A DNA stretch of 16,156 nucleotides from Candidatus Zambryskiibacteriota bacterium (GCA_024654145.1 JANLIM010000071.1:1-16156); one strand, 5' to 3'. Shown: positions 8,243 through 14,980, counted from the first letter of the stretch. Translations and numbers: made by a program. Notes: generated by a model not told the origin, from the sequence alone.

Positions 8243-8261
8243 GCACGCCCTGCGGGCGTGC
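8243..8261. repeat. GC-rich hairpin
   Basis: GCACGCCC pairs with GGGCGTGC around a TGC loop, 8 bp. No T run follows on either strand, so it is not a standard terminator. Confidence 0.7.
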
Positions 8262-8272
8262 TCGTGCGCCTC

Positions 8273-8342
8273 GCCCCATCGCTTCCATTCTTTTTAGAGT
8301 TGGCGGGGGTGAGACTTTTTTGAGAGGTATGAGCGATGGGGC
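8273..8342. repeat. 11-bp inverted repeat with 48-nt loop
   Basis: GCCCCATCGCT (8273-8283) and AGCGATGGGGC (8332-8342) are perfectly complementary and enclose 48 nt. Confidence 0.7.
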
Positions 8343-8466
8343 TTCGGCTAGAATCCAAAATGCATTGTGCTCGGTCTGTCTTTTTGAAAGTGCCTAAGGG
8401 TGTCAGCACTCGGCATCCGCCTCGGGCTATTTCCGCTAGGGCTACGAGCGCCTAGGTGCCTATGTG

Positions 8467-8519
8467 CGGGTAGGGCTTGCGGCTCAAATACCGGGTAAAT
8501 GAGCCGCAAGCCCTACCCG
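8467..8519. repeat. 20-bp perfect hairpin
   Basis: The left arm 8467-8486 and right arm 8500-8519 are perfectly complementary over 20 bp with a 13-nt loop. The inner end of the stem contains CGGCTCA/TGAGCCG, the same core as the REP-like palindromes elsewhere in the window. Confidence 0.85.
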
Positions 8520-8528
8520 TCTCCTTTT

Positions 8529-8553
8529 GGGGAGAGGAAAGGTTCCTCTCCCC
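8529..8553. repeat. 11-bp hairpin
   Basis: GGGGAGAGGAA (8529-8539) pairs with TTCCTCTCCCC (8543-8553) around a 3-nt loop, only 9 nt after the 20-bp hairpin. On the minus strand the stem is followed by AAAAGG, so it is not a terminator in that direction. Confidence 0.8.
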
Positions 8554-8855
8554 AGCTTCGGTCTCCTCCTCGCAGAGGTTTGCTAGAGTATTCGATGCTT
8601 CCGTTCGTTCTATGGTCATTTTAAGCTTCTGGCTTCGTTTAGCGTGCCTTCGGAGTCCGCCCTCGCACAACCCCTCTCCACGTTTTCAGTATTATGTTTG
8701 TGGTGTCGCTTTCGCTATCAAAGTTTAGTGTCTTCGTTGTTCGTCGGCGCTCGTGTTAGTCACAACACCCTAGCGGAAATAGCCCGAGCGCATTAACTCT
8801 GCACTTGGCCCACCCAACCCTTCCGCGTGCATATCAGCTCCGCTGGCTCCCTAGT

Positions 8856-9440
8856 TTAGATTCGGGAATACGAAGCGTGACCCGGAACTCCTTGTCTTCT
8901 TATCCTTCCTTTGGTTTCTAGTTGCTTAAAATATCTAGTAGCTGTTGCGTCAGAGATATACAAAAGTTTTTGGATGTCGTCATTGGTTATAGCCTGCTTT
9001 TTCAGAAACAAGCTCATGATCTTTTCCAGTTTCTTACGCTTTCGGAACTGGATCATTTCTCTCGCCCTTACTAACAGTTCACGAGCCAAACTTGTTTGGA
9101 TTGCGGGAGGAGTTGAGTTCTGGGGTTGTAGGATAGGAGTGGGTTCGGGGGTCGGGGTTAGTCCTGGAATTGGTTCAGAAGAGGCTTGCGGTGGTTGTAC
9201 TGGATCTGGGGCAGAAACTGGCTCTACAGGTGCTATAGATGGTTCAGGAGTAGGTTCCGGTATTGGTTGCGGTTCAGCAGTTGGCTCTGGATTCAACGGC
9301 TCAACGGGTTGAGCCGTTTGGGCTGGTTCAGTAATTTGTGGTTCAGGAATCGGTTCTTGTACTGGTGAAGTTTCAATAACCGGTTCTGGCCCCGGAGTTG
9401 TCTCACTGACCGTATCCTCTATTGTAGATTCGTCAGCCAT
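8856..9440 (-). CDS. Winged-helix protein with long Pro/Glu/Thr-rich N-terminal arm
   Basis: A 194-residue protein. Residues 1-115 are low-complexity, built of PEP/TPEP/EPIPEP-type repeats and acidic overall. Residues 116-142 are basic (QFRKRKKLEK). Residues about 146-194 form a winged helix, with the probable recognition helix ISDATATRYFKQLETKGRI. The C-terminal domain is clearly paralogous to that of the preceding gene, sharing ISDATATRYF. The start overlaps the upstream stop by one base (TAATG), which points to translational coupling. REP-like palindrome copy B lies inside the repeat-coding part (residues about 41-49). A DNA-binding role is inference from the fold. The arm could span the wall or act as a flexible spacer, but no signal peptide is visible. 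Confidence 0.75.
   Translation of the reverse strand: MADESTIEDTVSETTPGPEPVIETSPVQEPIPEPQITEPAQTAQPVEPLNPEPTAEPQPIPEPTPEPSIAPVEPVSAPDPVQPPQASSEPIPGLTPTPEPTPILQPQNSTPPAIQTSLARELLVRAREMIQFRKRKKLEKIMSLFLKKQAITNDDIQKLLYISDATATRYFKQLETKGRIRRQGVPGHASYSRI
9295..9318. repeat. REP-like palindrome, copy B, inside a coding sequence
   Basis: AACGGCTCAA and TTGAGCCGTT flank CGGG, giving a 10-11-bp stem. It is the same sequence as copy A except for the loop. On the minus strand it encodes part of the Pro/Glu-rich arm (QTAQPVEPL) in frame. Confidence 0.75.
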
Positions 9441-9727
9441 TACACTCTTTCGTAAGAAACATGCCTGCCGGTTTTACCTACCTGCTTAACTTTCCCCTCC
9501 TTTTCTAATTCGTCGAAGTATCTGGTTGCAGTAGCGTCAGATATGCCGAGCATTGCTTCTACATCATTATTCGTTAGTGGATGATTAGTTTCAAGAAGTT
9601 CATAGATAGCTTGTTTGTTTTGCCTTTTCTCTTCTTGTTGTTTGGAAATAAAACTAGCCTTCCTTCTCTTAGACGCAATTAAGTAACCAATTAGAATACC
9701 GGCGACCAGAGTGAATACGTAGTACAT
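9440..9727 (-). CDS. Membrane-anchored winged-helix protein
   Basis: A 95-residue protein. An N-terminal hydrophobic segment (about 3-19, YVFTLVAGILIGYLIA) is followed by a strongly basic stretch (KRRK), as expected for an anchor with the rest in the cytoplasm. A short helical linker then leads to a winged helix (about 45-95) with LTNNDVEAMLGISDATATRYF and a wing ending GRHVSYERV. The fold suggests DNA binding from the membrane, or an adapter role if DNA contacts are lost. It lies 9 nt after the phosphatase stop and overlaps the start of its larger paralogue by one base, so it belongs to the same transcript. No family name is recognised. Confidence 0.75.
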   Translation of the reverse strand: MYYVFTLVAGILIGYLIASKRRKASFISKQQEEKRQNKQAIYELLETNHPLTNNDVEAMLGISDATATRYFDELEKEGKVKQVGKTGRHVSYERV

Positions 9728-9736
9728 GACTTAATT

Positions 9737-10384
9737 TTACGTTACTTCTCCGAGATGAGCATGGTCGTTCCATCCAAGTACATACCAACCAGACTCGTGT
9801 AGCCCAAACGAATGGTCATATTGGATAAGCGTAATTCCTGTATTATGAGGTACAAATGTTCTTTTTACTTGGTCAAAAATCTCCGGTGTTAACTTGTCTC
9901 CCAAAATAACCAGGGCGAGAACCATTTTCAATATTTCCCCGTGAGTTACCACGAGTATATTCTGTTCTTCTCGTTTAGAGAGCAGTTCCATGATCTTTTT
10001 TGCTCGATCTTTGATTTGGAAATAATCTTCCTCATCTGAGTGCCTATTATTTGGGTCGGTGAAGGTATCTTTAACAACTTTCATTATCGCTTTTACATCC
10101 GGATCACTCTTACTGCGTCCGCGCACTGCTGATGGCCTCTTTATTTCTTCAAATATAGGGTCTTCGATTACTTTGTGTCCGGTACGTTCGGCAATAGCTC
10201 GCGCCGTTTGAGATGCTCTTGTCATCGGGCTCGCAAATATCACGTCTACGGGTATGTTTTCGAATCTCTTGGCCATAAATTCTGCCTGCTCCTTTCCTTT
10301 CTCAGACAGCTCTATGGTTGGTAGCTGAAACTGATCGGACTCGTTTCCATCAGTACTCCCATGTCGAACAAAATAAATATTCAT
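9737..10384 (-). CDS. Histidine phosphatase superfamily protein (phosphoglycerate-mutase-like)
   Basis: A 215-residue protein of the RHG family. Seen: the catalytic motif VRHGST with His8 as the phospho-acceptor and Arg7; Arg56 in SPMTRASQTA; acidic Glu79/Glu80 in IFEE, a candidate proton donor; and the second His148 in VVTHGE. Members remove phosphate from sugars, nucleotides or proteins, and the substrate cannot be read from the sequence. It lies 9 nt after the nucleotidyltransferase/APS-kinase-like gene and 9 nt before the membrane winged-helix gene. In this operon it could remove a phosphate from a pathway intermediate; this is inference. Confidence 0.85.
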   Translation of the reverse strand: MNIYFVRHGSTDGNESDQFQLPTIELSEKGKEQAEFMAKRFENIPVDVIFASPMTRASQTARAIAERTGHKVIEDPIFEEIKRPSAVRGRSKSDPDVKAIMKVVKDTFTDPNNRHSDEEDYFQIKDRAKKIMELLSKREEQNILVVTHGEILKMVLALVILGDKLTPEIFDQVKRTFVPHNTGITLIQYDHSFGLHESGWYVLGWNDHAHLGEVT

Positions 10385-10393
10385 ATGATTGGA

Positions 10394-11146
10394 TTAGGTT
10401 ATATCTGGTAAATCACCGACTTTTTTGATGATTGTTTCCAGGCTTGCGAGCAGTGATTCCTCTGACGGATCGATTGTGAGGTCTGGATTTTTTGGCACTT
10501 CATATGGCATATCCTCTCCAACTTTGCCGCCCTTAATATAAATCCAGAAAGGATTGATGAGTTCTGTAATATTATCTCGTGTTGATTGAAAAGGCGCAAT
10601 CACAGATACAACCACGTTAAATCCTTGGCCATTCAAAATCTTTGCTAGTCGAGCGACACGCATATTATGCTCGTCACGATCTTTTCTACTGAATCCCAAA
10701 TCTGTCGATATGGATGCTCGCAACTCATCACCATCGAGCACTATGGCGTTCATTTTCTCTTTCAAGAGATAAGCAATTGAGGTTTTACCGGCACCGACAT
10801 TGCCAGTGAGCCATATAATCCCTTTTTTACTATTTCTGATTTTTGTCGCTGAAATTTCCTCGATCTGCTTTTCAAGACGAATTCGTCTGACACCCCACCC
10901 GACATCGCGCCCATAGCATACTTCTTTAATGTCCGGTATTGCAATTATCTCGACATTCTCATTGTCTCCATACACCTTTCTGATTCGCGCCATCCGTTCT
11001 TCGACGGTATAAGGATTACCTTCTGAGAACGGCGTGTCCCGTACCGCGATAACAACCTTTCCACCTTCATCAAGCACAACTTGTATAAGCGATTTGTGCC
11101 CGTCGTGAAATGGCTGCCAGCGGCCAATAAATAGTGATTTACTCAT
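10394..11146 (-). CDS. Nucleotidyltransferase fused to APS-kinase-like domain
   Basis: A 250-residue two-domain protein. Residues 1-105 form a HxGH-type nucleotidyltransferase (FIGRWQPFHDGH, 6-17; ISATKIR, 98-104), closest in style to NadM/NadR-like adenylyltransferases. Residues 108-250 resemble APS kinase: P-loop GNVGAGKT (115-122), LDGDELR (137-143), DLGFSRKDRDEH (149-160), and a late MPYEVPKNPDLTID that matches the family's DPYEAP..P segment. The stretch that normally carries RDPKGLY.KAR, the substrate lid, is missing between FWIY and IKGGK. A longer reading frame begins at 11248. The ATG at 11146 is preferred because the extra 34 residues overlap the upstream gene and the domain starts at MSKSLFIGRW. 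It is 4 nt after the SAM synthetase stop. A role in making PAPS or activating another small molecule is inference. Confidence 0.8.
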   Translation of the reverse strand: MSKSLFIGRWQPFHDGHKSLIQVVLDEGGKVVIAVRDTPFSEGNPYTVEERMARIRKVYGDNENVEIIAIPDIKEVCYGRDVGWGVRRIRLEKQIEEISATKIRNSKKGIIWLTGNVGAGKTSIAYLLKEKMNAIVLDGDELRASISTDLGFSRKDRDEHNMRVARLAKILNGQGFNVVVSVIAPFQSTRDNITELINPFWIYIKGGKVGEDMPYEVPKNPDLTIDPSEESLLASLETIIKKVGDLPDIT

Positions 11147-11150
11147 AAAT

Positions 11151-12386
11151 TTACGCGAGATCGTACTTACCGAGCAATATCCGGTCTGTCGTTCCCGATA
11201 CGTTAGTAATAATTTTTGAGACAATTTCTTTTGTGATCTTTGGATCAATCGGCTTACTTGAGTTCACAATCACAGACCACGGGGTATCAATAGGTTTATC
11301 AGACTGGCTAATTATAAACACCTCACATGGAGTTTTCATTTCTTGCCATATTTGCTGTGCAATGTCCCATGCCATCGCCGAGTACAGCTTGCCCGCATGG
11401 TATTGAGGATTTTTGCCACTCAGTCCCTCGATACTGAATGGCCGCCGAGACGAAATGACTCCTCCGAGACGATTTCCACGCGCCACCTGACCCTCGTCGC
11501 CCGACTCTATACAAGAGCCCGTGTAGAGTAGGTAAAAGAGATCATCTCGCTGACCATCCGCGGTATTTAATGCAAGGTCTATCTTGAATTTTTCGTACTT
11601 GTCGCAAATCTTACGTATAAATGACCTAATCTCTTCCAGATTTTCTTTATACTCCTTAGGCGATGCAACTTCGGTTGAAATTTGCGGCACGCACATTGTA
11701 AGAGTAATATCTCGCCCCTGTCGAATGGCCATTATTTTAATGTCAGAACCGAGCCATGGATATTGTTTTTTCGTTTCGTCGTCATTAAGAGATTGTTCTA
11801 CCTCAAGAACTAACCGTTCTAAGGGTGTGTAAGGTGCCCAACCACAACCAACGGCAGTATCGTTGGCAACAGGGCGCGTATACTCCGGTAGGTCAGTCAG
11901 TTTGCCAGGGCGAAAGCGAGAATACGCAGATGATCGAGCGTTGTTATTATCAGTTGGCTGCAGACCTCGTGTTGTATTCGAGGTAATCTCAACCATAAGA
12001 CGACAATTAGTGAGGAAATCAAAGTTTCTCAATTCCTTCTCCAAGAAGTCGGAAGCTGCCTCAACAAGAGCATCGCGGTATAAAATCTTTTCCTCTCCTA
12101 CTTGCGGAGTAACACGTCCGTTAATAAGAAGCCGTATAGGTGAGACAAAATTACCGCCACCGAAACGCACATCACATTTTCCACCCATTAGGGAAAGCTT
12201 GTCGAATTGGTGGCGCAAAATAGTCCCGAATTTATCTCTACAAATTTTTGCATATGTGCGAGAAAGAAGCTCGGCGAGCCTGTCTGCTAGAGTATCCGGG
12301 TGCCCTCGTCCCTTGCGTTCTACTATTTCAAAATCTGAATCGGCCAGATCTTCAAGATTATTTATAAGATTAAGATTGATATCCAT
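11151..12386 (-). CDS. S-adenosylmethionine synthetase, archaeal type
   Basis: A 411-residue enzyme making SAM from methionine and ATP. It follows the archaeal MAT family rather than bacterial MetK: EIVERKGRGHPD (20-31), FGTIL.H..D, the GGG loop in RFGGGNFVSPI (74-84), NDTAVGCGWAPYTPLERLVLE, and GDEGQVARGNR followed by SGKNPQYHAGK. These match the known archaeal pattern closely. The ATG at 12386 is preferred to an in-frame ATG at 12440, because the latter lies inside the deaminase gene and adds 18 unlike residues. It sits 4 nt after the deaminase stop and 4 nt before the next gene, in the middle of the operon, so SAM made here may serve the pathway. Transfer from an archaeon or an archaeal-like source is plausible. 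Confidence 0.9.
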   Translation of the reverse strand: MDINLNLINNLEDLADSDFEIVERKGRGHPDTLADRLAELLSRTYAKICRDKFGTILRHQFDKLSLMGGKCDVRFGGGNFVSPIRLLINGRVTPQVGEEKILYRDALVEAASDFLEKELRNFDFLTNCRLMVEITSNTTRGLQPTDNNNARSSAYSRFRPGKLTDLPEYTRPVANDTAVGCGWAPYTPLERLVLEVEQSLNDDETKKQYPWLGSDIKIMAIRQGRDITLTMCVPQISTEVASPKEYKENLEEIRSFIRKICDKYEKFKIDLALNTADGQRDDLFYLLYTGSCIESGDEGQVARGNRLGGVISSRRPFSIEGLSGKNPQYHAGKLYSAMAWDIAQQIWQEMKTPCEVFIISQSDKPIDTPWSVIVNSSKPIDPKITKEIVSKIITNVSGTTDRILLGKYDLA

Positions 12387-12390
12387 GTGA

Positions 12391-12903
12391 TTATTCAACA
12401 AAAACGCCTTTGGCGACAAACTTGAGCCACTTTTCTTCATTCCATTCGCGCCAGCCGCGTATCACTTCCTCTTTTAGAATATCAGGTTCAATATCCGGCG
12501 GTCTACCGAACGATTTTGGAAATATATCATTAATCTGTCTGTCCTGTAAAACAGGCCACTTAGTGTACCCACCCATAACCGGAGACCTCAAGCCAAAAAC
12601 GACTCGCCTGATATTTAGTTCTTGTATGGCAAACGAGCACATCGGACATGGCTCCACAGAACTATACAATGTCGATTGAGAGAGTTCGTCTGGAGTTAAG
12701 ATTTTTTGCGCATCTATCAATGCCAGCATTTCGGCATGTCGATAAACCTGCTTTTGATGCAGAGATTCGTTATGACGTTTGCTAATGACCCTGCCATCAA
12801 ATAATACCAGGGCTCCAAATGGAAATTCTCCGTACTGCGTTCCTACTGATGCAGTACTGATACACTCGCGAATATACTGTTCGTCCATATTCCCGTTTTT
12901 CAT
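12391..12903 (-). CDS. CDA-fold nucleoside/nucleobase deaminase
   Basis: A 170-residue zinc deaminase of the guanine deaminase/TadA-like group. Seen: PFGALVL (28-34), the zinc and catalytic motif HAEM (about 56-59, His ligand and catalytic Glu), and EPCPMC (about 84-89, two Cys ligands). The C-terminal 50 residues (DIEPDILKEEVIRGWREWNEEKW) extend past the core. The substrate is not evident: a free purine or cytosine-type base, a nucleoside, or a pathway intermediate. The start overlaps the stop of the sulfotransferase-like gene as ATGA, and the next gene starts 4 nt after its stop. Being inside a biosynthetic-looking operon makes a housekeeping tRNA-editing role less likely, but it cannot be excluded. 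Confidence 0.83.
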   Translation of the reverse strand: MKNGNMDEQYIRECISTASVGTQYGEFPFGALVLFDGRVISKRHNESLHQKQVYRHAEMLALIDAQKILTPDELSQSTLYSSVEPCPMCSFAIQELNIRRVVFGLRSPVMGGYTKWPVLQDRQINDIFPKSFGRPPDIEPDILKEEVIRGWREWNEEKWLKFVAKGVFVE

Positions 12904-13958
12904 GACCGGTTGGATTGATGAGCTATTAGCTTCTTTCTTTCGAATTCAACAAACTTTTCTGCATATTTACGATTTTCCTCACTTATTAATCCTCGCTTCT
13001 TTTCACTATCTGGCTCAAAGACTTTAATCTTTTGCGGGTCTTTCGAGTATATCTTGGTGCGTCGTGACATTTCTTGCATCTTGACGTCTGTAAGAGCTAG
13101 GTTCCAGGTCGAATTGAGTAGTAATGGAAGATTATTGGTTATATACACATAGTCTAAAAATAACCCCCTCTGGCTCTTCTGAGATTCTGCCATTTTACAG
13201 AAAGTGCCCAGTAGACGAGTGGCGTACTCACCATCGGAAAGCGATTTTATCTCCTGTTCACTTAAATTGAGAACCGGCGCGAAGAAGGATGCTAGCGTAT
13301 GACGACTGCGCATCCAGCCTGGCGGATCCCGCAATACCGACTCAAGCACTTCAAGCCCATTGCGATGGTTAAACATCCACCGAACGTTTGGGTACAGATT
13401 CAAAATTTCATCAATAAATAAAATGTTCCAGCTTCTGAATTTGATAAATATTCGTTCGCAGTGGTCGGGTTTACCCGCGCAAATGGCATTAATGGCTGCT
13501 TTGAGAAGTTGCCTTCTTGAGATATTGTCCGGCAATATCATCATTGGATTTAATATCGCAAGTACAATAGTCGGTTCGGATACGACGTAAAATCTGTCGA
13601 CCGTAGCCAGCATTTGCGTCACGAGTGTAGAGCCACAGCGGGACATATGGAAAATAAAGTTCAAAGATTTTTCGTCGGTGTTTCTGTCTTGGAAATCAGA
13701 CAGGAAAATATCAAGCGGCACGAACTTAATCCGGGTGTCATCTGGGTCGTAATGTATAGGGCGAACCAGAACTTCCTGTTCCTCAGCCGTGGTTTTACTT
13801 ATATCTGCGATATTAAACCTCTGAGCCAACGAATCGAGGAGGAACGGATCCCTCAGGTTATCCCGTGGTACTTCTGCTAAAACTACGAAATATTCTCCGT
13901 CTCGGATGCGGAGATCTATGGGTAAAAGAGTTACCCCAATGTCATGTTCTTGATTCAT
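12900..13958 (-). CDS. Sulfotransferase-like P-loop protein
   Basis: A 352-residue protein. Residues 1-95 form an N-terminal region I do not recognise. From about 98 on it resembles PAPS-dependent sulfotransferases: FIFHMSRCGSTLVTQML (101-117), with the 5'-phosphosulfate-binding loop at 104-111, and NVRWMFNHRNGLEVLESVLRDP (191-212), where Arg199 and Ser207 fit the 3'-phosphate-binding motif. It would transfer sulfate from PAPS to a hydroxyl or amine of an unknown acceptor. An APS-kinase-like domain three genes downstream supports PAPS use. It is joined to both neighbours by ATGA overlaps of 4 nt, so it is part of a tightly coupled operon. Some P-loop proteins of this type act on non-sulfur donors, so the donor is not proven. 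Confidence 0.75.
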   Translation of the reverse strand: MNQEHDIGVTLLPIDLRIRDGEYFVVLAEVPRDNLRDPFLLDSLAQRFNIADISKTTAEEQEVLVRPIHYDPDDTRIKFVPLDIFLSDFQDRNTDEKSLNFIFHMSRCGSTLVTQMLATVDRFYVVSEPTIVLAILNPMMILPDNISRRQLLKAAINAICAGKPDHCERIFIKFRSWNILFIDEILNLYPNVRWMFNHRNGLEVLESVLRDPPGWMRSRHTLASFFAPVLNLSEQEIKSLSDGEYATRLLGTFCKMAESQKSQRGLFLDYVYITNNLPLLLNSTWNLALTDVKMQEMSRRTKIYSKDPQKIKVFEPDSEKKRGLISEENRKYAEKFVEFERKKLIAHQSNRS

Positions 13959-14947
13959 AAATTATCAAAGTAATTTCTAACAACCTCGCTCCCTATTTCC
14001 AGGAATTGCTCTCTTGGCACAATGTCAAGAATTGTAAACTTATCAGTTCGAGGTCTGACCTTTTCCAGAGCATTTATTATTTGCGTTGCCGTTGCATTTG
14101 TCCCAACATAAGTACGAATGTCTAGATCTTTTTTCAAAAGCTCGACGATGATTTCAACATGTTTATTTGGATATCCGGCATTATCCTGTAATGCCGAAGC
14201 AACCATTATCCCAAAAAGTAAGCCCATACCATGCGGGCAAGGTTTTTCGCTTTCGATGTAAGATGAAATGATATGCTCGGAACCGCTAACCATCCGACCG
14301 TTTCCATTTTCTCTAGTAAGAGCGCCGGATTCAAGAAGCAAATGCAGTAATTTCTCCAACATATCTTTCCTCGCTATATTTTCCGCCATTATTGATTGTG
14401 TATCCTCAACGAGCTTTCTCGCACGCTCGCGTAAAGAGGAGCTAAATGTCTCTTTATTTTGTTGATACGCTATATCGCAATCTACTTGTGCCGTTGCCGT
14501 AGATGCGATTTCAACCAAGCCAAATTTGTTGAGTATGTAGGCCTGCTTAATCAAATCAAAGTCCACAATGATTTCATTGGCAACAACCGAATCAAAACTT
14601 ACTTTTCCTCTTTCTTTATCAAAAAAACTATTTCTATGCGTGGCAAATGAATTTGTTGAAAGAGCAGAAGGTATAATATTGAAAACGCCACCTGTTTTGA
14701 AACACAAATATTTAACGGCATCTATAACAGTGCCCGCACCTATAGCAAGTATTCTGGGCTGATTACCTGAAAAACTGGCCAGAAAACTATCCAGCTCTTT
14801 GATATCTGCTTTTGACACCTCGAGCACATTCATACCTTTGCCTATTAATTGACGCGTGTATTCGTTTACAACATATAAATCGAAAGCATTTCTCCGCAGG
14901 TAAGTATTTACATCGCACAATGATATTGTAGGTCCTTTCATCACCAT
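13955..14947 (-). CDS. Glycerol-1-phosphate dehydrogenase / dehydroquinate-synthase-like protein
   Basis: About 330 residues, of the Fe-alcohol dehydrogenase/DHQS-like fold. Seen: the NAD-binding GAGTVIDAVKY; PSALSTNSFAT in the place of the family's P(T/S)..S.D; GLVEIASTATAQVD, where the metal ligand would be Glu as in DHQS rather than the Asp of typical glycerol-1-phosphate dehydrogenases; and likely His ligands in SGSEH and PCPHGMG. It could reduce or cyclise a phosphosugar, or make a glycerol phosphate; the choice is open. A TTG at 14980 gives 11 more residues, but it lies within the promoter. ATG at 14947, or ATG at 14941, fits better. It is the first gene of the operon and probably leaderless; its 3' end overlaps the next gene by ATGA. 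Confidence 0.75.
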   Translation of the reverse strand: MVMKGPTISLCDVNTYLRRNAFDLYVVNEYTRQLIGKGMNVLEVSKADIKELDSFLASFSGNQPRILAIGAGTVIDAVKYLCFKTGGVFNIIPSALSTNSFATHRNSFFDKERGKVSFDSVVANEIIVDFDLIKQAYILNKFGLVEIASTATAQVDCDIAYQQNKETFSSSLRERARKLVEDTQSIMAENIARKDMLEKLLHLLLESGALTRENGNGRMVSGSEHIISSYIESEKPCPHGMGLLFGIMVASALQDNAGYPNKHVEIIVELLKKDLDIRTYVGTNATATQIINALEKVRPRTDKFTILDIVPREQFLEIGSEVVRNYFDNL

Positions 14948-14951
14948 AAAT

Positions 14952-14980
14952 ATTTTATAATAGAAATGGCCTAATTTCAA
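14952..14980 (-). promoter_or_regulatory. Promoter of the eight-gene operon
   Basis: On the minus strand TTGAAA (14975-14980) is followed after 17 nt by TAAAAT (14952-14957), or after 15 nt by the overlapping TATAAA. The ATG at 14947 begins 5-7 nt after these boxes, so the operon mRNA should start at the first codon. This also argues against the upstream TTG start, which would be part of the -35 box. Confidence 0.6.

Larger units (their letters stand above)
8421..8788. repeat. 368-bp element with 21-bp perfect terminal inverted repeats
   Basis: Bases 8421-8441 are the exact reverse complement of 8768-8788 (21 of 21), enclosing 326 bp. Just inside, ACGAGCGCC on the left has a matching GGCGCTCGT on the right. 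Both ends are flanked by CGC (8418-8420 and 8789-8791), which could be a 3-bp target duplication or chance. No transposase gene is inside. It may be a MITE-like element or the closing stem of a large RNA. Confidence 0.65.
8166..8855. other. Gene-less, inverted-repeat-rich region (structured RNA or mobile element)
   Basis: About 690 bp lie between the winged-helix operon and the tRNA. Open frames exist on both strands but none has a recognisable product or a start signal. The stretch is GC-richer than its surroundings and packed with perfect inverted repeats at 8243-8261, 8273-8342, 8421-8788, 8467-8519 and 8529-8553. I looked for RNase P RNA, tmRNA and SRP RNA signatures and did not find them. 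Transcripts of the minus-strand operon would read into it because no clear terminator follows the last gene. Confidence 0.6.

Noticed and set aside
8158..8728. Open frames of 70-83 codons in the repeat-rich region
   Set aside because: They run through the hairpins on both strands, have no start signals, low-quality composition and no recognisable domain.
8166..8855. RNase P RNA, tmRNA or SRP RNA
   Set aside because: None of the conserved core sequences of these RNAs is visible on either strand; GAGGAAAGG at 8534 resembles part of RNase P P4 but is explained by the 11-bp hairpin and has no partner motif.
8911..9368. Plus-strand frames opposite the Pro/Glu-rich gene
   Set aside because: Gly/Ser/Trp-rich shadows created by the repetitive codons of the real minus-strand gene.
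11147..11248. 34-residue extension of the nucleotidyltransferase-kinase
   Set aside because: It lies inside the SAM synthetase gene and precedes the natural domain start; the ATG 4 nt after the upstream stop is preferred.
12387..12440. 18-residue N-terminal extension of the SAM synthetase
   Set aside because: It overlaps the deaminase gene in another frame and is not part of the MAT pattern; the ATG 4 nt after the deaminase stop fits the operon spacing.
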